Positions 5,798-11,749 are shown, numbered from the stretch's first letter. The stretch: 12,762 bases of DNA from an uncultured Collinsella sp. (GCA_902494135.1 CABUSE010000028.1:1-12762); one strand, 5' to 3'. Notes: generated from the letters alone by a model not told the origin. Program-made: numbers and translations.

Positions 5798-7237
5798 ATG
5801 TCTGATAATTGTACGGTCGCGCCCGCCAATGGGCGCATTACCGGTACCCAGATCAGCATCGTCGCGGTCGTCGTCCTGGGTGCCTTCTTGGCGCTACTGA
5901 ACCAAACGGTGATGTCGCCTGCGCTGCCGGTCATCATGTCCGATTTCGCCATCGATGCCTCGACTGCCCAGTGGATCATGTCCATATACCCGCTGGTGAG
6001 CGGCATCATGGTCCCCGTTTCGGCGTTCCTTATCGACAAGTTCAGCACCCGCGCGCTATTCTTCGGGGCGACGCTGGTGTTCGCGCTGGGCACGCTGCTG
6101 TGCGCCGCAGCCCCTGATTTCCTGTTCCTCATCATCGGTCGCGTGTTGCAAGCGGCGGGCTCAGGCGTGCTCATGCCGCTTGTCTCGGTGGTTCCCATGC
6201 TGGTGTTCCCCGTCGAGAAACGAGGAACGGCTATGGGCATGGCGGGCATCGTCATGTCGGCGGGTCCCGCGGTCGGCCCCGTCGTAGGCGGTGCGGTGAT
6301 CGACACGTACGGCTGGCGCACCATGATCGGCGCCATCGTCCCCCTCGCAATTCTCGTGCTGGTGCTGGGCGTGTTCATGCTGAAAAACGTGGGCGAGCTG
6401 AAGAACCCCAAGCTCGACCTGCCCTCGGTCGTCCTCTCCACCATCGCCTTCGGCGGACTTCTCTACGGGTTCTCGAGCGCCTCGTCGATGGGTTGGGGCA
6501 ACCCCGTGGTGCTCGGCTCGATCGTCGCGGGTGTCGTGTGCTTGGTGCTGTTCGTCGTACGCCAGGGCAAAATCGAGGACCCGCTGCTTCAGCTGGGCAC
6601 GCTCAAGACGCGCGATTTCCGCGTGGCCGCCATCATCGTCACGCTCATCAACGCCGCATGCCTGGTCACCAACACGCTGTTGCCGTTGCTGCTGCAAACC
6701 TCGCTTGGCGCTTCGGCCTTCGAAACCGGCATGGCCATGCTTCCCGCCGCGGCGGTGGGCATCATCATCAGCCCTATCTCCGGCGTGGTGTTCGACAAGT
6801 TCGGTCCGCGTGCCATCTCGATCGTCGGCCTGGCCCTCATGACCGGCGCCCTGTTCCTGCTCTCGCTTTCGACGGTAAACACGCCCATCTTGGTGGTTGC
6901 GCTGTTCTGCATGCTGCAGTCCGCCGGCCAGTCGCTCGCGAACATGCCGGTGAACACATGGGGTGTCAATGCCTTGAAAAATGACATGATCGCCCACGGC
7001 AACGCCATCGCGAACACCGGCCGCCAGGTCGCCGGCGGTTTGTGCACGGCGCTCATCATCACGGTCATGACAAGCGTCACCGCGTCGGCCGGCGTCGATG
7101 CGAGCATCCAAGTAGCCACCGCCGTGGGCGCGGGCGTCGCTTACAAGGTGTGCGCGGCAATCGGCCTCGTTTCCCTTATCTGCGCCATATTCAGCGTGCG
7201 CACCAAGAAAACCGCACCGAAAACGAAGGAGGCATAA
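5798..7237 (+). CDS. MFS drug-efflux transporter, DHA2 (EmrB/QacA, LmrB-like) family
   Basis: Membrane antiporter of 479 aa, the usual length for 14-segment DHA2 pumps that export drugs or other amphiphiles using the proton gradient. Seen: first helix with LLNQTVMSPALP (33-44), the LmrB-style variant of the DHA2 signature; motif A D80-K-F-S-T-R85; motif C GPAVGPVVGG (156-165) after helix 5; a second half with FDKFGPRA; and a short basic tail KTKKTAPKTKEA. The ATG at 5798 follows GAAGGAAG. The CBS-domain gene begins 3 bp after the stop, so the two are almost certainly co-transcribed. Expression is driven by the promoter at 5562-5590 through a structured 200-nt leader. Substrate not predictable from sequence. 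Confidence 0.92.
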   Translation: MSDNCTVAPANGRITGTQISIVAVVVLGAFLALLNQTVMSPALPVIMSDFAIDASTAQWIMSIYPLVSGIMVPVSAFLIDKFSTRALFFGATLVFALGTLLCAAAPDFLFLIIGRVLQAAGSGVLMPLVSVVPMLVFPVEKRGTAMGMAGIVMSAGPAVGPVVGGAVIDTYGWRTMIGAIVPLAILVLVLGVFMLKNVGELKNPKLDLPSVVLSTIAFGGLLYGFSSASSMGWGNPVVLGSIVAGVVCLVLFVVRQGKIEDPLLQLGTLKTRDFRVAAIIVTLINAACLVTNTLLPLLLQTSLGASAFETGMAMLPAAAVGIIISPISGVVFDKFGPRAISIVGLALMTGALFLLSLSTVNTPILVVALFCMLQSAGQSLANMPVNTWGVNALKNDMIAHGNAIANTGRQVAGGLCTALIITVMTSVTASAGVDASIQVATAVGAGVAYKVCAAIGLVSLICAIFSVRTKKTAPKTKEA

Positions 7238-7240
7238 GCG

Positions 7241-7747
7241 ATGTCCGAGATTCTGTCCGAGCGCATCCCGCTCGAGCTCGAGGGGACGCCCGTTTCGAGC
7301 ATCATGATTGAAGAGCCGTTCACCTGCACGCAGGATTGCACGATTTCCGACGTGGTGCGCATGCTCGCCGAAAACGAGGTGAGCAGCATGCCCGTAATCG
7401 ATGAGCGCAACCAGGTGGTCGGGTTCATCTCCGACGGCGATGTCATGGGAGCCATCGCGCAGCATCGCGCTCACACCATCTTCACGGGCGGCGACGCGTC
7501 CATGCTGTACTTCGACGATCAGAGCCTTGAGCAGCGCATCGAAGACCTGAAGGATCGCTGCGTCATGGATTTCGCGACGCGCCAGGTAGTGTGTGCCCGT
7601 CCCGAGCAGAGCATCGCCCGCGTCGCCGCGCTGCTGGCGAAGAAGAAGTTCAAGAAGCTTCCTGTGGTTGATGACGAGGGCAAACTCGTGGGGGTCATCC
7701 GCCGCTCCGCCATCACCAAATACATCTTCGGCATCCTTTTCCAATAG
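7241..7747 (+). CDS. Two-CBS-domain (Bateman module) protein
   Basis: Soluble 168-aa protein made almost wholly of a CBS pair. CBS1 spans about residues 18-70 (VSSIMIEEPFTC through MPVIDERNQVVGFISDGDVM) and CBS2 about 108-163 (VMDFATRQVVCARPE through LPVVDDEGKLVGVIRRSAITKYI). CBS pairs bind adenosine nucleotides or S-adenosylmethionine and gate partner proteins. It has no catalytic domain of its own. The start ATG is 3 bp past the MFS stop and uses a GGAGG site (7228-7232) inside the end of the MFS gene, so translation is coupled. The simplest reading is a regulatory subunit that adjusts the transporter to cell energy state; this is inferred from the gene pairing alone. Confidence 0.88.
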   Translation: MSEILSERIPLELEGTPVSSIMIEEPFTCTQDCTISDVVRMLAENEVSSMPVIDERNQVVGFISDGDVMGAIAQHRAHTIFTGGDASMLYFDDQSLEQRIEDLKDRCVMDFATRQVVCARPEQSIARVAALLAKKKFKKLPVVDDEGKLVGVIRRSAITKYIFGILFQ

Positions 7748-7850
7748 GGGCAGGTCGCACTTGAGGCGAACATCTCGAGGCATCGAGCCAGCAACTGGAC
7801 CAGACAACCTTGACACGCACGCGCTTTCCCTCGATGCTTCGGTAAGGGGA

Positions 7851-7867
7851 GCTGCGAAAATCGCAGC
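7851..7867 (+). terminator. Small hairpin after the CBS gene, possible weak terminator
   Basis: GCTGCGA-AAA-TCGCAGC forms a 7-bp stem with a 3-base loop between the CBS gene and the MGMT-like gene. No T-run follows, so factor-independent termination is doubtful. A wider inverted pair, GCATCGAG (7781-7788) with CTCGATGC (7830-7837), lies just upstream, and a TTGACA at 7810-7815 lacks a convincing -10. Confidence 0.25.
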
Positions 7868-7921
7868 ACGGGTGATCGGCGCCGCGCCCCCGAAGGCAAA
7901 AGCGAACACGGGAGCGATACG

Positions 7922-8230
7922 ATGGGAAAAGTCCTGGACGAAGATTTGGTTTATGAGATTCTCTCCGTCGTGGCAGAGATTCCGGCGGGATGCGTCGCCT
8001 CGTACGGTCAGATAGCGCGCCTCATCGGCAGGGAGAAAAACTCTCGCCTGGTCGGAGCGGTGCTGAGCGAGGCGGATCGCTACGGCGATTATCCCTGCCA
8101 CCGCGTCGTCAACCACGCGGGACGCCTCGCGCCAAACTTCCCCGACCAGCGAGCACTACTGACGGAGGAAGGAGTCGCCTTCCGAGACAACGGCTGCGTC
8201 GACATGAAAAAGCACCAGTGGAACGAGTAG
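7922..8230 (+). CDS. MGMT-family single-domain protein (O6-alkylguanine transferase-like)
   Basis: 102-aa protein corresponding to the DNA-binding/active-site domain of O6-methylguanine-DNA methyltransferase without the N-terminal domain. Seen: IPAGCVASYGQIARLIG (20-36) with the Tyr of the helix-turn-helix (Y28), R42 at the arginine-finger position (SRLVGAVL), and the active-site motif PCHRVV with C59. Alkyltransferase-like (ATL) proteins of similar length usually replace this Cys with Trp or Ala, so this one could still accept an alkyl group, or could simply flag lesions. GGGAG lies 7 nt before the ATG. It is separated from the CBS gene by 174 bp and is probably its own unit. Family is clear; activity is uncertain. 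Confidence 0.88.
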   Translation: MGKVLDEDLVYEILSVVAEIPAGCVASYGQIARLIGREKNSRLVGAVLSEADRYGDYPCHRVVNHAGRLAPNFPDQRALLTEEGVAFRDNGCVDMKKHQWNE

Positions 8231-8445
8231 CCAGGCAGCGTAGCGTCGAAAGGAGCGACGCCACGGGGAACGACCTGCGCCCCGCCGCCGGACAACCTAT
8301 GGCAAAGTGACACGTCCCACAAAGAGCGGCGCACCAGTACGAGACACGACCGCGACGTAAAAAGACCCTATGATACTCGTAAGCATCTATCTGATTGCCC
8401 GCCTCGAGGTACCCAAAGAACGAGAGATGCCGAAACCCCTAGACA

Positions 8446-8479
8446 AAGAAAAAGGTCGGGAGCTTTTATGCTTCCGACC
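8446..8479 (-). terminator. Intrinsic terminator behind the tRNA fragment
   Basis: On the minus strand a 10-bp stem (8470-8479 with 8454-8463, one G-T pair) and a 6-base loop are followed by TTTTTCTTTG. It lies 10 nt downstream of the tRNA 3' end, so it is most simply the original terminator of the tRNA-Met gene. Confidence 0.75.
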
Positions 8480-8489
8480 TGAAGTTTCA

Positions 8490-8534
8490 TGGTCGCGGGG
8501 GGCGGATTTGAACCACCGACCTTCGGGTTATGAG
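8490..8534 (-). tRNA. 3' fragment of initiator tRNA-Met gene; probable attachment site
   Basis: Minus-strand sequence from the anticodon loop CTCATAA through CCCGA (anticodon stem), the T arm (GGTGG-TTCAAAT-CCGCC), the 3' acceptor strand CCCCGCG, discriminator A and encoded CCA. The CCC after the loop is the GC-rich stem signature of initiator tRNA. The 5' half is absent: bases on the far side of the loop (8535 onward) cannot form the anticodon stem, D arm or acceptor. A break exactly in the anticodon loop, next to an integrase gene, is the classical product of tyrosine-integrase insertion. By that logic the element extends to the right from 8535 and the left side is the old chromosome. The intact tRNA copy is not in the window. 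Confidence 0.8.
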
Positions 8535-8610
8535 GTCGCTACGACGTTGTTTCATTCAGACATTTCGACCCAAATTCGACCCACAACGAGCTTGAAAGCG
8601 GTCAGGCGGA

Positions 8611-8662
8611 GCATTACCCTTGGGGTGTGACCCCACGCAGGGCCCACCACCAAGGGTAATGC
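8611..8662. repeat. 13-bp perfect inverted repeat between att site and integrase
   Basis: GCATTACCCTTGG (8611-8623) and its exact complement (8650-8662) enclose 26 bp. It lies between the tRNA fragment and the integrase start. No T-run follows on either strand. It could be an arm-type binding site pair or an excisionase/operator region of the element. A direct repeat TTCGACCCA is nearby (8564-8572 and 8576-8584). Confidence 0.55.
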
Positions 8663-8735
8663 CCACCCGCCCCAGCCCTTTGCGCCATTCCGCGCAACCG
8701 AGCGCGATTCTCAGGCACTTCAGGCAAGGAACACG

Positions 8736-9640
8736 ATGAACGACCGACCTCTCGTCATAGGCAAAGGAACGAAGCAACGCCGCGACAAATACAGGTGGCG
8801 CTACCGTCACAGCCTCGGCAAGGATCCGGTCACGGGCAAATACCGCTATTCGCCGTGGCAGACCATACATACCACCAAAAGCCGAGAGGTCGACGCCGCA
8901 CTCGAAGCCTACAAGGCAGAACTCAACAGCGGCACCTACGTCCAAAAATCGAGGGACACCGTCGGCTCGTACGCAAAAAAGTTCCACGACAACCGCGAAG
9001 GAACCATCACGCCGCTCGCCTACTCGACATCCTACTCAATCGAGAACCGGACGCGCACATCACATGCGTGATGCTCATGCTCGACACCGACATGAGAAGG
9101 GCAGAAGCCCTCGGGATGACGTGGTCCGATGTCTCCGTCGAGAACAGAAGCATCCTCATTGAGCAGCAGTTCGCGGCCGATCGAAGCGTTCGCTCGCCCA
9201 AAAGCAAGAAAAGCGTGCGGAGGATCTCGATAAGCGAGACGCTGACGTCGTATCTCGAATTCTGGAAAAAGGAGCAGGCCCGCGAAATGGAAGCCTTCGG
9301 CCTGGAACAAGTCAAAGGCACTCCGCTCGTCCACTCATTCGAACGAACGAAAGACAGGCATCCCCAAGTCAACTTCATGGACCTGAATGGGTTTTCGCGC
9401 TGGTTCAGAAACTTCAGCGTCGAGAACGGGTTCGGCAAGTTCGAAGGCGTTCGAACATACCATTATGTGAAGGAAACTGTCGACGGGGAAACGATTTCGA
9501 AGCGTTATGAGCATAAAGAGTGGCTCGAATTGAGGGATTACCTCAGGAAGCATCCCAAGGTTCGCGAGGCGAGGCATATCAGCACATATGAGAGCGAGCA
9601 CCTTCCTTACGGATATTCGGGCCTATCGAGCCACACCGCT
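8736..9640 (+). pseudogene. Tyrosine recombinase (phage-type integrase), degraded
   Basis: The N-terminal part in frame from ATG 8736 reads KYRWRYRHSLGKDPVTGKY and then AYKAELNSGTYVQKSRDTVGSYAKKFH, the arm-binding domain and start of the core-binding domain of coriobacterial/clostridial integrases. At about 9015-9026 the sequence jumps to another frame at LLDILLNREPDAHI and runs on into MLMLDTDMRRAEALGMTWSDV, the first catalytic-arginine box, and PKSKKSVRRI, the lysine hairpin. Roughly 80-100 residues of core-binding domain are missing at the jump. The catalytic box is itself altered: TDMRRAE, where TGMRRGE is usual. After GYSGLSSHT (about 9611-9637) homology stops, so the HxxR box and the nucleophilic Tyr are lost. 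It cannot be active. The element's orientation and the adjacent tRNA fragment support its identity as the integrase that used that site. Confidence 0.82.
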
Positions 9641-9694
9641 ACTGCCGCTACTGCCCGCTACTGCCCGCCAGCTTCCGAACCAGCGGGCGGTAGC
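9636..9694. repeat. Short tandem repeat running into a hairpin
   Basis: CCGCTACTG occurs three times (9636-9644, 9645-9653, 9655-9663). The last copy is part of the left arm of a 12-bp inverted repeat, GCTACTGCCCGC (9657-9668) with GCGGGCGGTAGC (9683-9694), one mismatch. It marks the point where integrase homology ends and the next fragment begins, so it looks like a recombination or insertion scar. Confidence 0.6.
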
Positions 9695-10006
9695 AGCACC
9701 CCGAACATCTCGCCGACAGCGCAGAGAGTCGTCGACCTGGCGGCCAAGGCCGACATCGAGGACGTGATGCTGTGCGACCTGCCCGGCGTCCTGTCCTTCC
9801 TAGGGCTGCCACCTGAGACGGAGATACCGCCGGGCAACAAGGGGAAGACGAAGCTCAAGAAGCTCTACAGGAAGGTGGCGCCGAACAAGGCATACCACTC
9901 CGGCGAGCGCGCCAAGGATTTGATCTCGCACCTCGACATGGCAGAGATCAGGGCATCGGCGCCCGTCCCGCTCGGAGAGATAGACAGAGCGGTCGTAAGC
10001 GGCTGA
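9695..10006 (+). pseudogene. Unrecognised C-terminal coding fragment
   Basis: About 103 codons open through the hairpin from the integrase frame, ending in TGA at 10004-10006. The composition is protein-like with high GC at third positions: AAKADIEDVMLCDLPGVLSF, then LKKLYRKVAPNKAYHSGERA, then LISHLDMAEI. There is no start codon with a ribosome site at its left end, so it looks like the 3' part of a gene whose front was lost or was fused to the integrase remnant. I do not recognise the family; a transposase or another mobile-element protein would suit the surroundings. Confidence 0.45.
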
Positions 10007-10035
10007 TGTAACTTCTGACACCCTAGAACTTACAT
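10006..10035. repeat. 11-bp imperfect inverted repeat after the fragment
   Basis: ATGTAACTTCT (10006-10016) and AGAACTTACAT (10025-10035) pair except at one position, across the 8-bp centre GACACCCT. Read on the minus strand the left part gives AGGGTGTCAGAAGTTACAT, which resembles an insertion-sequence terminus. It abuts a terminator and could mark the right end of a lost IS. Unproven. Confidence 0.4.
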
Positions 10036-10036
10036 C

Positions 10037-10065
10037 GAGCCCCGATTCGAGCTCGGGGCTCTTTT
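10037..10065 (+). terminator. Intrinsic terminator
   Basis: A 9-bp GC-rich stem GAGCCCCGA (10037-10045) and TCGGGGCTC (10053-10061) with a 7-base loop, followed by TTTT and TCGTCT. It would end plus-strand transcription from the coding fragment upstream. Confidence 0.75.
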
Positions 10066-10090
10066 CGTCTAGATTGGGGACGCATGGCCG

Positions 10091-10214
10091 GACGAAAACA
10101 ATTTGCGTCTGGTAATAAGCGTACGAAAGCGCAATTTACGTCTTAATTCCGTACGCAAATCAAGACGAAAATCGTTTACGTCTGCTTTAATCCGTACGAA
10201 AACGGTTTTCGTCT
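10091..10214. repeat. Array of four dyads with phased spacing
   Basis: Four near-palindromes share the pattern ACGAAAA-N-TTTNCGT: 10091-10109, 10123-10141, 10164-10182 and 10196-10212, the last a perfect 17-bp palindrome. In the first three the same position in the arm is mismatched. Centres are 32, 41 and 31 bp apart, close to 3, 4 and 3 helical turns. The spacers repeat TAAT..CGTACG at about 10113-10125, 10144-10155 and 10187-10198. The block fills the gap between the terminator and the end of the ATPase gene. The phasing suggests several copies of a DNA-binding protein on one face. As RNA it would form four hairpins in the ATPase 3' untranslated region. Confidence 0.7.
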
Positions 10215-10233
10215 TGCAGGGCAGTTGCCGTTT

Positions 10234-11325
10234 CTACAGTTCAACTTCCAGTTCGGCTTTGTGCTCGTAGAGGTAGTCGCGCATGTAGGGGATGGCAAAT
10301 GAGACCTTGCCGTACGAGGGAGCCTCGATAATCGATTCTCTTAACAGGCGGCTGCGGACGGAACTCACCTGTTGAGGCGTTTTGTTTAGGGCATCGGCAA
10401 CCATGCTGGTCGAGCTCGTCTGCCCCAAAGACGCCATGCTCAGCAGATAAGCGATGCACGTGGGCGGAATGCGCTGCAGCGCGGGCTCAATCACCATGGC
10501 GCAGAAGCGTTCGCATGCCGTTGCAATGCCACGCTCGGCTTCTTCTTCTCCAATAATCGTTGTATGTGCGCGTCTTGCCAACTGCCATGCGTAGTATCCA
10601 ACGAGTTGGATCATGAAAGGATAGCCCTGCGTTGCCTCGGCAAGTTGGCCGGCAATACCTGGCTGCAACTCCATGCCAGACGCTTCAATGGTTTCCTCGA
10701 GGGAGTACGACACTTCGGTTACTGCCACAGCCTTCAGGTCAAAGGGGAGGGCGCGGCGCAAAAACGCAAGTGTCTTTCCGTTGATGATGCTTTCAATCAT
10801 CGAAGGCAGCCCAGCAAAAACAAAGGCTATATCAAGGTCTTCGCCGATAACCTGCTGAATCGCAATGGAGAGCGTTCGGACCTCATCGAGCTCTGCGTCT
10901 TGAACCTCGTCGAGAGTGATGAGCAGGCCATTTCCATTCTTGGATATTGTCTGTCTCATGGCGTCGCGTAGCGATGGACCGATTCGCTCAATGTCTATGC
11001 TGCCGATGGATATGCCAGCTACGGTGGGCTCAAATCTGGCGTGTTTGGCCTGGAATTTGGGCTGCAGCTGTTCGAGAATGCGTTGGCAAAGTCCCTCGGT
11101 TGCGACCTCTTTTATGACCGTCCAGCCACGGCTTTGCGCCAAACGTGAGCACTCGTCAAGGAGGACCGTCTTGCCCGTTCCACGGACGCCGGCTATGCGC
11201 ATTAGGCGCCCCGGGGCACCAGGCCCGTTGACGAGGCCCTCATTGAATTCTTCGAGCACATCTTCGCGGCCGATAATCGTGGGAGGTGTTTTACCTGCTG
11301 TGGGCTTAAAAGGGTTTGTTTGCAT
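10234..11325 (-). CDS. Orphan AAA/STAND-like ATPase with C-terminal winged-helix region
   Basis: 363-aa soluble ATPase of the AAA_16/Orc1-Cdc6-like group widespread in actinobacteria. Seen: NPFKPTAGKTPPTIIGRE near the N terminus (a family opening before the nucleotide site), Walker A GVRGTGKT (46-53), and Walker B LLITLDE (134-140). A sensor-like region FVFAGLPS follows, then a helical lid and a C-terminal segment (about 280-355; TSSTSMVADALNKTPQQVSSVRSRLL) that looks like a winged helix. The start at ATG 11323-11325 uses AGGTGG (11331-11336); the GTG nine bases earlier overlaps that site and is rejected. No partner gene adjoins it. Upstream lies a 20-bp tandem promoter-like repeat, downstream the four-dyad array. 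Base composition is somewhat lower in GC than the left-hand genes. Biological role unknown; defence, mobile-element or regulatory functions are all possible. Confidence 0.85.
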   Translation of the reverse strand: MQTNPFKPTAGKTPPTIIGREDVLEEFNEGLVNGPGAPGRLMRIAGVRGTGKTVLLDECSRLAQSRGWTVIKEVATEGLCQRILEQLQPKFQAKHARFEPTVAGISIGSIDIERIGPSLRDAMRQTISKNGNGLLITLDEVQDAELDEVRTLSIAIQQVIGEDLDIAFVFAGLPSMIESIINGKTLAFLRRALPFDLKAVAVTEVSYSLEETIEASGMELQPGIAGQLAEATQGYPFMIQLVGYYAWQLARRAHTTIIGEEEAERGIATACERFCAMVIEPALQRIPPTCIAYLLSMASLGQTSSTSMVADALNKTPQQVSSVRSRLLRESIIEAPSYGKVSFAIPYMRDYLYEHKAELEVEL

Positions 11326-11340
11326 GTGAGCCACCTTTGC

Positions 11341-11427
11341 TCAAGATATAGCAAGATATAGCAAAGTATAGCAAGATATAGCAAAGTATAGCAAGATATA
11401 GCAAAGTATAGTGAGATATAGCAAAGT
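11341..11427 (-). repeat. Tandem 10/20-bp promoter-like repeat upstream of the ATPase
   Basis: About eight 10-bp units alternate TATATCTTGC and TATACTTTGC (minus strand), so the true period is 20 bp, with about four copies between 11341 and 11427. Three units carry TATACT (11365-11370, 11385-11390, 11405-11410). TTGCTA recurs so that the lower two have a TTGCTA 18 bp upstream, giving overlapping -35/-10-like pairs. The lowest TATACT would start RNA about 33 nt before the ATG. Copy-number change would alter promoter number and spacing. Confidence 0.75.
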
Positions 11428-11550
11428 AAGCGCTACTCGCGGGTTTTGCGGTGGTGCTATTTTCCAAATGCCGCGCGGATAAAGCGCTGGTCGAACAGCT
11501 TGTTGGCAACTCACGAGGGCTCGGGGTGCCAATTTGGGATGGAGTGGTGC

Positions 11551-11714
11551 TGTGCCACGAATAGGGCCTATCTACTACGTTTAAGCCGCAGAGGTCAACC
11601 ATAGCCGGCTTTTTCGAAAATCGACAAGCTGCCTACCTGCGGTTTTGTTTTCACGGTTTTCGGTATGGCCGAGGCTGTCCGTGTTAACGTAGTAGATGGG
11701 CCACTTTTGTGGCA
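11551..11714. repeat. MITE-like inverted-repeat element
   Basis: GGCCTATCTACTACGTT (11565-11581) and AACGTAGTAGATGGGCC (11686-11702) are complementary at 16 of 17 positions. Pairing resumes outside with GCCAC (11554-11558) and GTGGC (11709-11713), giving imperfect arms of about 30 bp around a 104-bp AT-richer centre without an open frame. It looks like a small non-autonomous mobile element or a dispersed intergenic repeat. No target-site duplication is evident to me. Confidence 0.55.
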
Positions 11715-11749
11715 AGGGGGCCGATCTGCGGGCCAGGGTAGCTAAAAGA

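Larger units (their letters stand above)
8490..10035. mobile_element. Remnant of a tRNA-Met-integrated element
   Basis: The left boundary is set by the tRNA fragment. The content is a 13-bp inverted repeat, a broken tyrosine integrase, a repeat junction and an unrecognised coding fragment. The right boundary is not defined; I stop at the inverted repeat before the terminator at 10037. No replication, transfer or capsid genes remain, so it is a dead remnant, probably cut down by deletions. The other att site must lie beyond the window or be lost. Confidence 0.6.

Noticed and set aside
6161..8116. 651-codon open frame on the minus strand opposite the MFS, CBS and MGMT genes
   Set aside because: It spans three well-supported plus-strand genes and has His/Arg/Asp-rich antisense composition.
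8490..8570. Intact tRNA-Met gene
   Set aside because: Sequence beyond the anticodon loop cannot form the 5' anticodon stem, D arm or acceptor strand.
8370..8630. 86-codon plus-strand open frame containing RGADLNHRPSGYE
   Set aside because: This phrase is the usual mistranslation of a tRNA gene read in antisense; the real feature is the minus-strand tRNA fragment.
10091..10214. CRISPR array
   Set aside because: Units are palindromic and divergent, spacers are 10-20 bp and similar to each other, and there are no cas genes.
11341..11427. CRISPR or coding repeat
   Set aside because: Units of 10 bp without spacers; better explained as a promoter-like tandem repeat.
11457..11510. 17-codon protein-like remnant VANKLFDQRFIRAAFGK
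   Set aside because: Lies between two stops and is too short to call; noted as a possible tail of a lost gene.
11306..11602. 98-codon minus-strand frame with a hydrophobic LLYLAILCYILLYFAI run
   Set aside because: The hydrophobic run is just the translation of the tandem repeat, it overlaps the ATPase start, and it has no good ribosome site. A small membrane protein is not wholly excluded.
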